Assembly (NCBI RefSeq): GCF_001812805.1
Contig: NZ_KV810513.1
Coordinates: 23,156-87,155 of the forward strand
Source of the DNA: Corynebacterium sp. HMSC078H07
GTDB taxonomy: Bacteria; Actinomycetota; Actinomycetes; Mycobacteriales; Mycobacteriaceae
Direction: 5' to 3'
Length of the DNA: 64,000 bases
A program made the position numbers and the translations under genes. Below are positions 45,401-53,368 of the stretch, piece after piece (within the stretch, counting starts at the first letter, position 1; the number at the start of each line of letters is the position of its first letter). Below the pieces are notes generated by a model, which saw nothing but the letters and a program-made list of their open reading frames with translations, searched no databases and had not been told where the DNA came from.

Positions 45401-48393
45401 CAGAGGTTGCGCGTATGGCCGAGTACCTGGGCTATCACCATCAAGCGGTGGATGCTGAGGTACCCGGTGAATTCCTTCTTCACTCTGGGCAGGTGGCCGT
45501 GGTAACAGGTGGCTCGCCGGGCTCGATTGGTGCGGAGATCATCTCCGAGTTGCTCGTCGAAGGCGCCACCGTTATCGCGACGACCTCGCAGCTTACCCCG
45601 GGCCGCCTGGAGTTTTTCAAGGAACTGTACCGCACCCGTGCCGTTGGTACAGCAGCGCTGTGGGTAGTCCCGGCCAACCTTAACTCCTTCGCCGACATCG
45701 ACGCGCTCGTGGAGTGGATCGGCTCAGAACAGACGGCCACCGTGGGCGGAAAGACCGAGCTGCGCAAGCCGGCCTTCGTGCCGGACCTGCTCTTCCCTTT
45801 CGCCGCCCCGCGCGTAAGCGGCACCGTGGCGGAGGCTGGTCCTGAAGCAGAAGCGCAGATGCGCTTGTTGCTGTGGTCGGTAGAAAAGCTCATCGCGGGC
45901 CTGTCTGCGCTGGGCGCGGATACCCACTTGGGGCATCGCCTCCATGTGGTTCTTCCCGGATCACCCAATCGTGGGCGCTTCGGTGGCGACGGTGCCTATG
46001 GCGAGGCCAAGGCAGCGTTCGATGCCCTCGTGCAGCGCTGGCACTCCGAGCAAAACACCTGGGGCGCGCGAACCTCGCTGGTCCACGCGCTCATTGGTTG
46101 GGTGCGCGGCACGGGGCTCATGGCGGGCAACGATCCACTCGTCGAGCAGGTTGAGGCCCGCGGCGTGAGCACCTTCTCGGCGAAGGACATGGCGATGTGC
46201 CTTGTGGATAATGCCGCGAACGAGGACATCCTCATCCAGACTGCCGAAGCGCCGGTGGTTATGGACTTCACAGGCGGTTTGGCTGGGGCCGACCTGGACT
46301 TCGCTGCGCTTGCTCGCGACGCCGCGCTTGGCGACGTCTCCCCGACCCCCACCAAGTCCCCCAGCCCAGCGCCGCGCACCGTCAAGGCTCTGCCGAATGT
46401 GCTTGCGCCACTGGAGTGGACGACACCCAGCTTCGATGGGGTTAGCCAGTCCTTGGAAGATATGGTCGTCATCGTGGGAGCAGGGGAGCTGGGCCCGCTA
46501 GGCACTTCGCGAACGCGCTTCGAGGCGGAAGTCAGCGGTGATCTCTCCGCCACAGGCGTTCTGGAGCTGGCGTGGAGCCGTGGCCTCGTGACGTGGGATG
46601 ACTCCTCGGCAGCGTGGACCACGCCGGAGGGCGAAGAAATCGCAGAGGAAGATATCTACGACCGCTTCCACGATGAGGTCCTTGCCGGCATCGGCGTGCG
46701 CCGCTTCCACGATGACTTCGGCCCACACCTGCCCATGGTGGATAATCTCGCGCCTGAACTCACCACCATCTACCTGGAGAAACCGATCACCTTCGCCGTG
46801 GAGGATGAAGCCACCGCACAGTCCTTCGTGGATAGCTGCGAGGGCGCAACAATGCGGCGAGTGCTCACGAGCCCCGGCGGTGAGGCTGAATGGCAGGTGA
46901 CCCGCCCTGCCGGGTCCGCTGTACGCGTGCCGCGGCGCGTAGCCATGACGCGATTCGTCGGAGGCCAGATTCCGGAAGGCTTCGATCCTGCGGTCTACGG
47001 CATCCCCGCGGACATGCTGGATAGCGTGGACCGCCTGGCACTATGGAACCTTGTATGCACCATCGAGGCGTTCCTCGCAGCCGGCTTTAGCCCAGCCGAG
47101 TTACTTGCTCACGTCCACCCGGCGCGGGTGAGCTCCACCCAGGGAACCGGGATGGCGGGGCAGGAGGCGTTGCGTTCGTTGTACGTCGATAAGCTCCTGG
47201 CCCATCCTCGCCAGCACGACATTCTGCAGGAAGCCCTGCCCAACGTCATTGCCGCGCACGTGATGCAGTCCTACGTCGGCGGCTACGGCCAGATGGTGCA
47301 TCCAGTGGCAGCATGCGCGACGGCGGCGGTCTCCGTTGAGGCGGCGGTGGACAAGCTGCGCCTGCATAAGGCGGATTTCGTTGTCGCCGGCGGAATTGAT
47401 GCCCTCTCCGTCGAGGGGATTACAGGCTTCGGCGACATGGCAGCCACCGCTGATAGCTCAGAAATGGAGGCCAAGGGTATCGAGCACCGCTTCTTCTCCC
47501 GAGCTAACGACCGCCGCCGCGGCGGCTTTGTCGAGTCTGAAGGTGGCGGCACGCTGCTGCTTGCGCGCGGAAGTTTAGCCGCGGAGCTGGGCCTGCCGGT
47601 CCTCGGCGTGGTGGGCTTTGCCGAGTCCTTCGCCGACGGCGCGCACACCTCCATCCCCGCGCCGGGCCTTGGCGCACTGTCGGCCGCGCGTGGCGGAGCC
47701 GAATCGCGCCTCGCGCGTTCCTTGCAGGAACTCGGTGTGGCGCCAGACGACATCGCGGTGGTATCCAAACATGACACCTCCACGAGTGCTAATGACCCCA
47801 ACGAGTCCGACCTCCATGAGCGCATCGCGCGTGCCCTCGGTCGCAGCGACGGGAACCCGCTCTACGTTATCTCACAAAAGACCCTGACCGGCCACGCCAA
47901 GGGCGGAGCTGCGGCCTTCCAGCTCATTGGACTCTGCCAGGTGCTGCGCGGAGGTATCGTTCCGCCAAACCGTTCGCTGGACTGCGTGGATCCGGAACTG
48001 CGCCGTCACGAGCACCTCGTGTGGCTGCGCCAGCCGCTGGACCTGCGCCGGACCCCACCCAAAGCGGGGCTGGTGACGTCCTTGGGCTTCGGCCATGTCT
48101 CCGCGCTCATTGCGGTCGTGCACCCAGAGGCCTTCATGACGGCACTCGTGGCTGAATACGGTGAGGATTATGCACAGGCCTGGCGTGACAAAGCCGAGGC
48201 GCGAGAACGCTCTGGCTTACGCCGCCTCGAGGAAGCCATGCGGGGAGGGCCAGCGCTGTACCAAAGGCCAGTCGAGCGCAACTTGAGCGGCGGCGACGCC
48301 GCGGAGGTTAAGGAACGCGAGGCTGCCGTGCTGCTCAGTGAAGGCGCGCGAATGCGCAACGGCGTACTCGAACCCGACGCCGAGCGGGGGTAG
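39454..48393 (+). CDS. fas: Type I fatty-acid synthase
   Basis: A 2979-residue FAS-I making palmitate/oleate-range acyl-CoA for membranes and mycolate precursors. Domains in order: acetyltransferase (GHSQG, Ser about 121), FMN enoylreductase (EGGQAGGHHSAEDLDEL, about 505-520), MaoC-like dehydratase (VVTGDHNPIHT, about 1130; AHGMWTSAL), malonyl/palmitoyltransferase (GGHSVGEYNAL, Ser 1342), ACP (GVSSRRNQ, phosphopantetheine Ser near 1722), ketoreductase (VVTGGSPGSIG, about 2015) and ketosynthase (AACATAA, Cys 2621; KHDTSTSANDP; KTLTGHAKGG). There is no C-terminal phosphopantetheine transferase; acpS is 3 kb downstream. The GTG start follows GGGGGA at 9-nt spacing. Confidence 0.97.
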   Translation: MDIPNIAAPGVSEAPYALSFSGQGFAWLPTLREALAAGVRPQIATYLADAEEILAPLGAALLPSSPHGFAPLAWAEAEPGFALSSPAASTPGIVCAQLAVLESVRAQGLDTTEAVLSIGHSQGVLAAAVASGRATPAEALAIARLIGAALTTTARIHGLVRTAQGAPMVAVDGATREQLHELGAHIGLINGRERSVIVGTPEELARVRRSMADEQVTFTDLDVDAAFHHPALAIAVEQVERWAAALELDAMLAGELACAVLTDTVDWPARVAEAVAAGARWILEVGPTRGVEPLTREAVAGRGVGTLAVGTAEGQTQLFEPGRAPAVPASWSDYAPRLVGGRLSTRFTETTGYSPVMLPGMTPTTVDPAIVAAAANAGHWAELAGGGQHTDDILNQNLERLARLLAPGVNAQFNALYLSASQWRRQIEGQRAIPRARAAGAPLNGVVISAGIPPHEEACDLVRRLHAENFPWVAFKPGTVEQIKQVLAIARTVPTPLIMQVEGGQAGGHHSAEDLDELLAATYNDIRRHPNVLLAVGGGIATPAQGAEYLTGEWSRRIGLPAAPVDAIMIGTAAMATAESTASESVKQTLVAATEHDVISGRSDLGASIHELDNSFACAGRLLDAVAGDEELVSAHREEISAALARTCKPYFGDLDTMNYAEWLQRYVELSFHDGWADESWCTRFEHMVARTEARLHEVDHGEITLQVTVDSVDPAAAIDELVELYGDAALHPTDAAWFVSLVDGPGKPPGFVPIIDAAVRRRFRQDSLWQAHDEHFDADSVCIIPGTAGVEGIERANEPVAQLLKRFEQATIDLLSAAPTPDLDAPVPSAEELIRQAPCLNWAGREQANPLRLNLSGATLESVSTDSADFWFTVPLGLSARGGAHGGADADAALRVRITAPSVPGASPVVSAEDAASAMRELARVAAGGTLPEVDHGSATVTATLDAAHFANYVSVTSGGSADGPVVPDVLVGTAWPAVFAVIAEARTASDQGAAGEHGAVGEPVVEGLLNLVHLEHSLELVDGAAGLLAAAAAAVPGADPLQVQATARLRGVWDTLSGREVEVAVNIEHEGNFARLRERFLIPGRTGTRVAPGADDAADGLVEFVRETPRSFRHRLTVTAPDSMRPFAVVTGDHNPIHTSANAAALAGLDDGPIAHGMWTSALAQTAAAFDGTRVLQWSATMLAPVRPGSEVELVVDRVGVDKRSGHGEVRSVTASSDGVVVLEARATMSTPRTFYAFPGQGIQAPGMGMQEYGTSPAARAVWERADAHTRQHLGFSILEIVRNNPDTVAVRGTTYSHPDGVLYLTQFTQVAMATLGCAQIAALKEAGVLDNTAAFGGHSVGEYNALAAYAEVLSLEAVLEIVYVRGLTMDRLVERDAEGYSRYGLGALRPHKMGMRADEVTDYIAETIEVTGEFLEVVNYNVAGRQYAIAGTVDGLIAIEENAEHWAPGQRAFVPIPGIDVPFHSSRLVDGVDDFRAHLDELIPQDIDLDVLVGRYIPNLVARPFAVDRDFVEAIADVVDSPRIAAILEDFAAAAEHPQKLGRTLLVELLAWQFASPVRWIETQDLLLTPRHAKTAAGLPGLGIERFVEVGVGHAPTVANMMGQTLSLPEYDGVQVEVLNTERDHARVFAEDTVTDSVPARETVPADEHSHPAQPTPQLAADELSATHTATPLAATEKVTDQPLSSQQAVEMLIALWTKVRPDQIAATDTIEGLVEGVSSRRNQLLLDLGVEFGIAAIDGAADMPVSELAQTVAQRAPGYHAFGPVLTEQVAQAVRRVTGPAGKKPGYIAERVNNEWGLGPGWVDHTLAELVLGSREGVSLRGGELATLPVSAATTVKGLDELIDASLNATATRAGVTVARVSHASADTVVDPAALAAYTERLESALEDSARSLLGALGREDAAHGDDSEHGEEAVHDKHLAELVSAELGPDWAQRVAPAFDAKKAVLFDDCWAYAREGLVRAAAAGVEDPPLDVLGAGAEVARMAEYLGYHHQAVDAEVPGEFLLHSGQVAVVTGGSPGSIGAEIISELLVEGATVIATTSQLTPGRLEFFKELYRTRAVGTAALWVVPANLNSFADIDALVEWIGSEQTATVGGKTELRKPAFVPDLLFPFAAPRVSGTVAEAGPEAEAQMRLLLWSVEKLIAGLSALGADTHLGHRLHVVLPGSPNRGRFGGDGAYGEAKAAFDALVQRWHSEQNTWGARTSLVHALIGWVRGTGLMAGNDPLVEQVEARGVSTFSAKDMAMCLVDNAANEDILIQTAEAPVVMDFTGGLAGADLDFAALARDAALGDVSPTPTKSPSPAPRTVKALPNVLAPLEWTTPSFDGVSQSLEDMVVIVGAGELGPLGTSRTRFEAEVSGDLSATGVLELAWSRGLVTWDDSSAAWTTPEGEEIAEEDIYDRFHDEVLAGIGVRRFHDDFGPHLPMVDNLAPELTTIYLEKPITFAVEDEATAQSFVDSCEGATMRRVLTSPGGEAEWQVTRPAGSAVRVPRRVAMTRFVGGQIPEGFDPAVYGIPADMLDSVDRLALWNLVCTIEAFLAAGFSPAELLAHVHPARVSSTQGTGMAGQEALRSLYVDKLLAHPRQHDILQEALPNVIAAHVMQSYVGGYGQMVHPVAACATAAVSVEAAVDKLRLHKADFVVAGGIDALSVEGITGFGDMAATADSSEMEAKGIEHRFFSRANDRRRGGFVESEGGGTLLLARGSLAAELGLPVLGVVGFAESFADGAHTSIPAPGLGALSAARGGAESRLARSLQELGVAPDDIAVVSKHDTSTSANDPNESDLHERIARALGRSDGNPLYVISQKTLTGHAKGGAAAFQLIGLCQVLRGGIVPPNRSLDCVDPELRRHEHLVWLRQPLDLRRTPPKAGLVTSLGFGHVSALIAVVHPEAFMTALVAEYGEDYAQAWRDKAEARERSGLRRLEEAMRGGPALYQRPVERNLSGGDAAEVKEREAAVLLSEGARMRNGVLEPDAERG

Positions 48394-48490
48394 AAAGCCG
48401 CCGGATACCCCCAGCGTGCACCGTCTGAAACGATAAAGAAGCAGGTCAGATGGGTTGAACCCGAGGTGCGGGCTGGGGCACCATGCAAGG

Positions 48491-49486
48491 GTGAAAATCA
48501 GCACAAAACCTTTACTTGGTGTTATTACTGTTGCCCTCGCCGCCACGATTGGGGGGTGCTCCGCCACCGGCGGCGCACCCCGCCCCAGCGCCGACGGCGA
48601 ACTAGCCGGAGGCGTCGATACCGAACGTCTCGTTGTCGCCATGGTCTCCCACGGCGCGCCGGGTGACACGTACTGGGACCTTGTACGCAAGGGCGCGGAG
48701 GATGCCGCGCGCAAGGACAACATCGAACTGCGCTATTCCTCCGACCCGGAGGCACCCAACCAGGCCAACCTTGTCCAGTCCGCCATCGACTCTGGCGTGG
48801 ACGGCATCGCCGTGACCATGCCGAATGCGGGCGCTATCGGCCCTGTGGCCAAGAAGGCCGCCGACGCTGGAATCCCCACCGTGGGGCTCAACGCCGGCAT
48901 GGATGATTACCAAAAGTACGGCATGAGTGCTTTCTTCGGACAAGAAGAAAAGGTCGCGGGCACCAAGGCAGGCGAGCGCCTCAAATCCGAGGACGCTCAA
49001 CACGCTCTGTGCGTCATTCACGAGCAAGGCAACTCCTCCCAGGAGGCGCGCTGCGCGGGCCTGAAGGAAGGAATGACCGGCGGAAAGGTGGAGATCCTCT
49101 ACGTCAACGGCAAGGACCTCACCGCCGCGCAGTCCACCATCAACGCCAAGCTGGCGCAAGATAAGTCCATCGACTGGGTCATGGCCCTGCAGGCCTCGGT
49201 TGCTATGCGCTCGACCGCCGCAGTGGCGGATGCTGGTTCCGAAGCCAAGGTCGCCACCTTCGACACCAACGCTGAGCTTGTCGGCGCCATCGCGGACGGC
49301 AAGGTGCAATGGGCCGTGGACCAACAGCCCTACATGCAGGGCTACTTTGCTGTCGACGCCCTGTGGCTAGCGCACCGCAACGGATCCACTCTGGGCGGCG
49401 GCCGCCCGGTCTACACCGGTCCGTCCTTCGTAGATTCCACCAATGTCGACATCATTTCTGAGTCGGCAAAGGAGGGCCTGCGATGA
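48491..49486 (+). CDS. Sugar ABC transporter substrate-binding lipoprotein
   Basis: A 331-residue periplasmic-binding-protein type I lipoprotein of the ribose/fructose class. The lipobox IGGC places the lipid Cys at 23. The fold is recognised from LVVAMVSHGAPGDTYWDLVRKGAEDAA and SAIDSGVDGIAVTMPNAGAI, with DQQPYMQGYFAVDALWL in the second lobe. The substrate is probably a pentose, fructose or similar monosaccharide, not readable from sequence. I start at the GTG at 48491 to give a normal signal peptide; no good ribosome-binding site is seen. The permease ATG overlaps its stop. Confidence 0.88.
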   Translation: MKISTKPLLGVITVALAATIGGCSATGGAPRPSADGELAGGVDTERLVVAMVSHGAPGDTYWDLVRKGAEDAARKDNIELRYSSDPEAPNQANLVQSAIDSGVDGIAVTMPNAGAIGPVAKKAADAGIPTVGLNAGMDDYQKYGMSAFFGQEEKVAGTKAGERLKSEDAQHALCVIHEQGNSSQEARCAGLKEGMTGGKVEILYVNGKDLTAAQSTINAKLAQDKSIDWVMALQASVAMRSTAAVADAGSEAKVATFDTNAELVGAIADGKVQWAVDQQPYMQGYFAVDALWLAHRNGSTLGGGRPVYTGPSFVDSTNVDIISESAKEGLR

Positions 49487-50547
49487 GCCAGGCAGTGCCG
49501 GTGAAGGGTGACGGGGAGGCGTTGGCAAGCACAGGCGATACCCGCCTGACCCAACGCAGCGGATTCTCCCGTCTTATCCGCCGCCCAGAGTTGGCCAGCC
49601 TGCTCGGCGCGGTCGTCATCTTTGCCCTGTTCATGATCGTCGCCCCCGCCTTCCGTTCCCTGGAGGCGTTCTCCACGGTGTTGTATGCCAGCTCCACGCT
49701 GGGCATTGTGGCCCTCGCGGTGGGCCTGCTCATGATCGGCAACGAGTTCGACCTGTCTTCCGGAGTGGCCGTGACCTCGGCAGCACTCGTGGCCACGATG
49801 CTCAACTACAATTTCCACCTCAACTCCTGGGTAGGTGTGGGACTATCTCTGCTCACCGCGCTGGCCATCGGCGCACTTAACGGCTTGTTGGTCACGCGCA
49901 CCAAGATTGATTCCTTCCTCATCACCTTGGCAGCCTTCCTCATGCTGCAGGGCCTTAACCTGGCCATCACCAAGCTGGTCACCGGCCAGGTGGCCACGCC
50001 CACCATCGCGGATATGGAAGGTTTTCCCTCCGCGAGGGTCGTATTCGCTGGCACCCTCCACGTGGGCTCGTTGAGTATCCGTGCCACGGTCCTGTGGTGG
50101 ATCCTTTTTGTGGCGATTGCCTCGTGGGTACTGTACAAAACGCGCTGGGGAAACTGGATCTTCGCCGTCGGAGGTGACGATGCTGCCGCCCGTGCCGTAG
50201 GCGTTCCCGTGCGCCGCGTCAAGGTGGCGCTGTTTATGTTCGTCGGTTTTGCCGCGTGGTTTGTGGGCATGCATACGCTTTTTGCTTTTGACTCTATCCA
50301 GGCAGGCCAGGGCATTGGTAACGAGTTCCTTTACATCATCGCCGCCGTTATCGGTGGCTGTTCCATGACCGGCGGTCGCGGTACCGCGGTGGGCACCGCC
50401 ATCGGCGCGCTCATCTTCGGCATGACCAATCAGGGCATCGTGTATGCGGGCTGGAACCCGGACTGGTTCAAGTTCTTCCTCGGCGCCATGCTGCTTTTTG
50501 CCGTGCTGACGAATACGTCGGTAGCCAACTTCACCAAGAGGCGATAA
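49483..50547 (+). CDS. Sugar ABC transporter permease (RbsC/FrcC family)
   Basis: A 354-residue membrane protein with about ten predicted helices. Family marks are ALAVGLLMIGNEFDLSSGVAVTSAAL, the L-x-x-x-N-G segment GALNGLLVTRTKIDSFLITL, and FAVGGDDAAARAVGVPVRRVKV before the late helices with AAVIGGCSMTGGRGTAVGTAIGAL. It overlaps the binding-protein gene by 4 nt and is 3 nt from the ATPase gene. It forms the membrane channel of this importer. Confidence 0.92.
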   Translation: MSQAVPVKGDGEALASTGDTRLTQRSGFSRLIRRPELASLLGAVVIFALFMIVAPAFRSLEAFSTVLYASSTLGIVALAVGLLMIGNEFDLSSGVAVTSAALVATMLNYNFHLNSWVGVGLSLLTALAIGALNGLLVTRTKIDSFLITLAAFLMLQGLNLAITKLVTGQVATPTIADMEGFPSARVVFAGTLHVGSLSIRATVLWWILFVAIASWVLYKTRWGNWIFAVGGDDAAARAVGVPVRRVKVALFMFVGFAAWFVGMHTLFAFDSIQAGQGIGNEFLYIIAAVIGGCSMTGGRGTAVGTAIGALIFGMTNQGIVYAGWNPDWFKFFLGAMLLFAVLTNTSVANFTKRR

Positions 50548-50550
50548 ACC

Positions 50551-51303
50551 ATGATTGAGCTGCACGATATTTCCCAAACTTTCGGCAACTTCCACGCCCT
50601 GCGCGGCATTAGCCTCTCCGTGCAGGAAGGTGCGGTGACCTGCGTTTTAGGTGACAACGGCGCGGGCAAATCCACGCTGATCAAGATTCTGGCGGGCCTC
50701 AACCAGCCCACCGGTGGCACCATCACTGTCGATGGAAGCGAGGTTCACTTCGACAGCCCGCGTGATTCTCTCGATGCTGGTATTGCCACCGTGTACCAAG
50801 ATTTGGCCTTGGTGCCCTCGCTGTCGGTGTGGCGCAACTTCTTCCTGGGTCAGGAGCTGACCGGTCCCTTGGGGCTCTTACGCGAGGAAGAAATGAAGCG
50901 CATTACGCACGACCAGCTGGCTGAGATGGGCATTGTGCTTGGCGACGTCTCCGTGGAACTCTCCGCACTCTCCGGCGGCCAGCGCCAGGTGGTCGCCATC
51001 GCGCGTGCCATCTACTTCGGCGCGCGCTACATCATCCTGGACGAGCCCACCGCCGCGCTCGGCGTAAAGCAGTCCGGCATGGTGCTGCGATTCATTAACG
51101 CTGCCCGCGAGCGCGGCATGGGCGTGGTGTTTATTACTCACAATCCGCAGCACGCCTATCTGGTGGGCGACCATTTCGTGGTCCTGACCGTGGGAGAGAT
51201 GTCCTTAGATGCCGCCAAGGCGGACGTTACCCTTCCTGAGTTGACCCAGTGGATGGCCGGCGGCGATGAGCTGGAGGAGCTCAAGCAGGAGCTGGCGCGC
51301 TAA
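50551..51303 (+). CDS. Sugar ABC transporter ATPase, single domain
   Basis: A 250-residue ABC ATPase with Walker A GDNGAGKS, signature LSGGQRQVVAIARA and Walker B YIILDEPTAALG. Unlike RbsA/MglA, which carry two tandem ATPase domains of about 500 residues, this is one domain and must act as a homodimer, as in the FrcA-type transporters. Its TAA stop forms part of the putative -10 hexamer of acpS. The transporter operon separates fas from acpS. Confidence 0.92.
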   Translation: MIELHDISQTFGNFHALRGISLSVQEGAVTCVLGDNGAGKSTLIKILAGLNQPTGGTITVDGSEVHFDSPRDSLDAGIATVYQDLALVPSLSVWRNFFLGQELTGPLGLLREEEMKRITHDQLAEMGIVLGDVSVELSALSGGQRQVVAIARAIYFGARYIILDEPTAALGVKQSGMVLRFINAARERGMGVVFITHNPQHAYLVGDHFVVLTVGEMSLDAAKADVTLPELTQWMAGGDELEELKQELAR

Positions 51304-51313
51304 GCTAGCCCGC

Positions 51314-51745
51314 ATGACAGTAAGCGGCGTGAGCGTGGGCACCGACCTAGTGCACATTCCCTCCTTTGCCCAGCAGCTGGATACCCCGGGCACGAGTTTC
51401 GAGCGGGTCTTTAGTGCCTTCGAGCTACGCGTCGCACAGTCCCGAGGGATGGATGGGGAGGCCCGTGCGCAGCACCTGGCTGGGCGCTGGGCCGCCAAGG
51501 AAGCTTTTATCAAGGCATGGTCCCAGGCGCTCTATGGGAGTGCTCCGGTCATGGCAGAGGAGGACGTGGTCTGGGCAGAGATTGAGGTCCGCCCCGACGC
51601 CTGGGGCCGCGTGGCCTTAGCACTGCGCGGGGAGATAGCCAGCCAAGCCCACGACTCCTTGGGGGAGTACACCACAGCGCTCACCATCAGCCATGACGGC
51701 GACTACGCCACCGCCACGGTCATTCTTAGCCGCCAGTCGCAATAG
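51314..51745 (+). CDS. acpS: Holo-ACP synthase for FAS-I
   Basis: A 143-residue phosphopantetheinyl transferase that activates the ACP domain of FAS-I. The Mg/CoA-binding segments are VGTDLVHIPSFAQQL at the N-terminus and AGRWAAKEAFIKAWSQAL in the middle, and the core ends in TALTISHDGDYATATVIL. TAAGCT at 51301-51306 lies exactly 7 nt before the ATG, predicting leaderless transcription from a promoter whose -10 includes the stop codon of the upstream ATPase gene. It overlaps the convergent TetR gene by 20 bp. Confidence 0.93.
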   Translation: MTVSGVSVGTDLVHIPSFAQQLDTPGTSFERVFSAFELRVAQSRGMDGEARAQHLAGRWAAKEAFIKAWSQALYGSAPVMAEEDVVWAEIEVRPDAWGRVALALRGEIASQAHDSLGEYTTALTISHDGDYATATVILSRQSQ

Positions 51746-52364
51746 CGAAGAGGTAAGCGATGAGCATGCGCTTTATCTCCTCCACGACGCCGTCGACGCT
51801 GTCTTCGGAGCGCATGATGCTGTAGTTGAGCAAGGACACCACCGTGTGGACGAGGAAGGCCGCGATTTCTATCCGGGCGGCATCGTCCATGTCGGGGGCT
51901 AGGGGCTTGATGATCTCCGCGATGGGCTTGAGCAGGCTGAGCTCCGTGTCGGCGGCCGTGGCACGGGTAGCCGGCGTGGATTGCACGGCATGCCACACCG
52001 CACGGCGTGAGGGGTCATTGCGCCACACTCGCGCCATGCGGTCGATGAATTCCTCGAGAAAGTCCGGCCACTGAAGTGCTGGAACGCGATGCGAGAAACG
52101 CTCGACTTCTGCCAACATCTCCGCGGTATCTTGGCGGTCAAGCTCGCAAATTAGCACATACTTGTTGGCAAAGTATTGGTACAGCGTGCCAATGGGTACC
52201 TCCGCGCGGCGCGAGACCTCGTCGAAGGTAAAAGACTCAAAGCCATGGTCCACGAGCGTCTGACGCGCGCAGGACAAAATCCGGTCATATTTGGCGCGGC
52301 TGCGCGCCTGCGCTGGCCGACGCCTCGGGACCAGTATCTCCGGTGACTTTGAGCTGGATTCCAC
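51726..52364 (-). CDS. fasR: TetR-family regulator, probable FasR
   Basis: A 212-residue TetR regulator. The helix-turn-helix is at about residues 25-68 (RILSCARQTLVDHGFESFTFDEVSRRAEVPIGTLYQYFANK), with a C-terminal ligand domain (IEIAAFLVHTVVSLLNY) consistent with acyl-CoA sensing. The name FasR rests on gene order: in C. glutamicum fasR lies between acpS and bcp and represses fatty-acid synthesis genes. The GTG start is 3 nt after the bcp stop, so the two are co-transcribed. The DNA site cannot be defined with confidence here. Confidence 0.75.
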   Translation of the reverse strand: MESSSKSPEILVPRRRPAQARSRAKYDRILSCARQTLVDHGFESFTFDEVSRRAEVPIGTLYQYFANKYVLICELDRQDTAEMLAEVERFSHRVPALQWPDFLEEFIDRMARVWRNDPSRRAVWHAVQSTPATRATAADTELSLLKPIAEIIKPLAPDMDDAARIEIAAFLVHTVVSLLNYSIMRSEDSVDGVVEEIKRMLIAYLFAIATGG

Positions 52365-52367
52365 GGT

Positions 52368-52838
52368 CTAGTTGAGCCCCTTAAGCACGCGGGCAACGTG
52401 GCCGGTGGCCTTCACGTTGTACATGGCCTGGCCAATGGTGCCGTCTTCTTCCACGAGGAAGGTGGAACGGATAACGCCTTGGACAACCTTGCCGTAGTTC
52501 TTCTTCTCCCCGAAAGCGCCATAAGCGGTCATGACTTCCTTGTCGGGGTCAGACAGAAGGGGGAAGTTCAGTTCGTGGTCCTCACGGAACTTTGCCAGGG
52601 CCTCCGGCTTGTCGGGGGAAATGCCTACGACGGCGATATTCATTCCGTTGAGCTGCTCGAGGCTATCGCGGAAATCGCAGGCCTCCTTGGTGCAGCCAGG
52701 GGTATTGGCGCGCGGGTAGAAGTAGACCACGACGCGCTGGCCGGCAAAGTCGCTCAGGCTCACGGTGTTGCCGGCATCGTCGCTCAAGGAAAAGGCTGGT
52801 GCGGTGTCTCCTACAGACAGTCGTTGTGCTTCAGTCAT
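52368..52838 (-). CDS. bcp: Thiol peroxidase, Bcp/PrxQ type
   Basis: A 156-residue peroxiredoxin that reduces organic and hydrogen peroxides using thioredoxin-linked reductant. The peroxidatic Cys is C49 in RANTPGCTKEACDFRD and the nearby C54 is the resolving Cys of the atypical two-Cys class. VVVYFYPR and the downstream VGISPDKPEALAKFREDHELNFPLLSD are diagnostic. TAGGGT lies 7 nt upstream of the ATG at 52838, so I prefer this start to a GTG three codons earlier; a leaderless mRNA is predicted. Downstream is fasR. Confidence 0.93.
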   Translation of the reverse strand: MTEAQRLSVGDTAPAFSLSDDAGNTVSLSDFAGQRVVVYFYPRANTPGCTKEACDFRDSLEQLNGMNIAVVGISPDKPEALAKFREDHELNFPLLSDPDKEVMTAYGAFGEKKNYGKVVQGVIRSTFLVEEDGTIGQAMYNVKATGHVARVLKGLN

Positions 52839-52962
52839 GGTCCCCACCCTACCGTGATCGCGGGCCTACCCACCCCGCGAGTAGACATGCGGGCAACGCT
52901 GGGGTCAATGTAGAATGTCGACGTTAGAACAAAAACACAGTCAAAATCTCAGGAGATTTCCC

Positions 52963-53241
52963 GTGGCACGCAACATTGATGATATCCAGCGCGACATCGA
53001 GCGCACCCGCCGTCAGCTGGCTAGCACCTTGGATGAGCTGGCTTACCGTAGCAAGCCGCAGAACTTCGTGGACGACGCCAAGGGGGCTGCCACCCAGAAG
53101 CTGCAGGACCGCAACGTGCAGATGGCGCTCGCTGGCGTCGGCGCTGCCGTCGTAGGACTCATCGCTTTCTCCGTCTTCCGCTCCAAGCGCCGCAAGTCCG
53201 ACATTAAGGAGCTGCAGCGCCTGCTGGCTGAGCGCCGCTAA
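52963..53241 (+). CDS. DUF3618 small membrane protein
   Basis: A 92-residue protein of the DUF3618 family: an N-terminal helix (DDIQRDIERTRRQLASTLDELAYR), then one transmembrane helix (MALAGVGAAVVGLIAFSVF) and a short basic tail. The RDIERTRxxLAxTLDELAxR core is the family signature. The role is unknown; these proteins associate with the actinobacterial membrane. The GTG at 52963 follows AGGAG at 7 nt. A longer in-frame start is not supported. Divergent from bcp and followed by two hairpins. Confidence 0.85.
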   Translation: MARNIDDIQRDIERTRRQLASTLDELAYRSKPQNFVDDAKGAATQKLQDRNVQMALAGVGAAVVGLIAFSVFRSKRRKSDIKELQRLLAERR

Positions 53242-53260
53242 GCGTCCTCCTTTCACGGAC

Positions 53261-53325
53261 GCTGCGCCGACGGCGCAGCGCGAGCACCCCTGTCGTGGAC
53301 ACCTTCACGGCAGGGTCTTTTTTAT
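53261..53325 (+). terminator. Tandem hairpins after the DUF3618 gene
   Basis: The first hairpin is GCTGCGCCG/CGGCGCAGC (53261-53279). The second, CCCTGTCGTG/CACGGCAGGG (53288-53314, one mismatch), is followed by TCTTTTTT and is a good rho-independent terminator. Confidence 0.8.
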
Positions 53326-53368
53326 GCTCTGCCGCCTCTAAGAAAAGTGGAGCCTACCCTATATTGAC

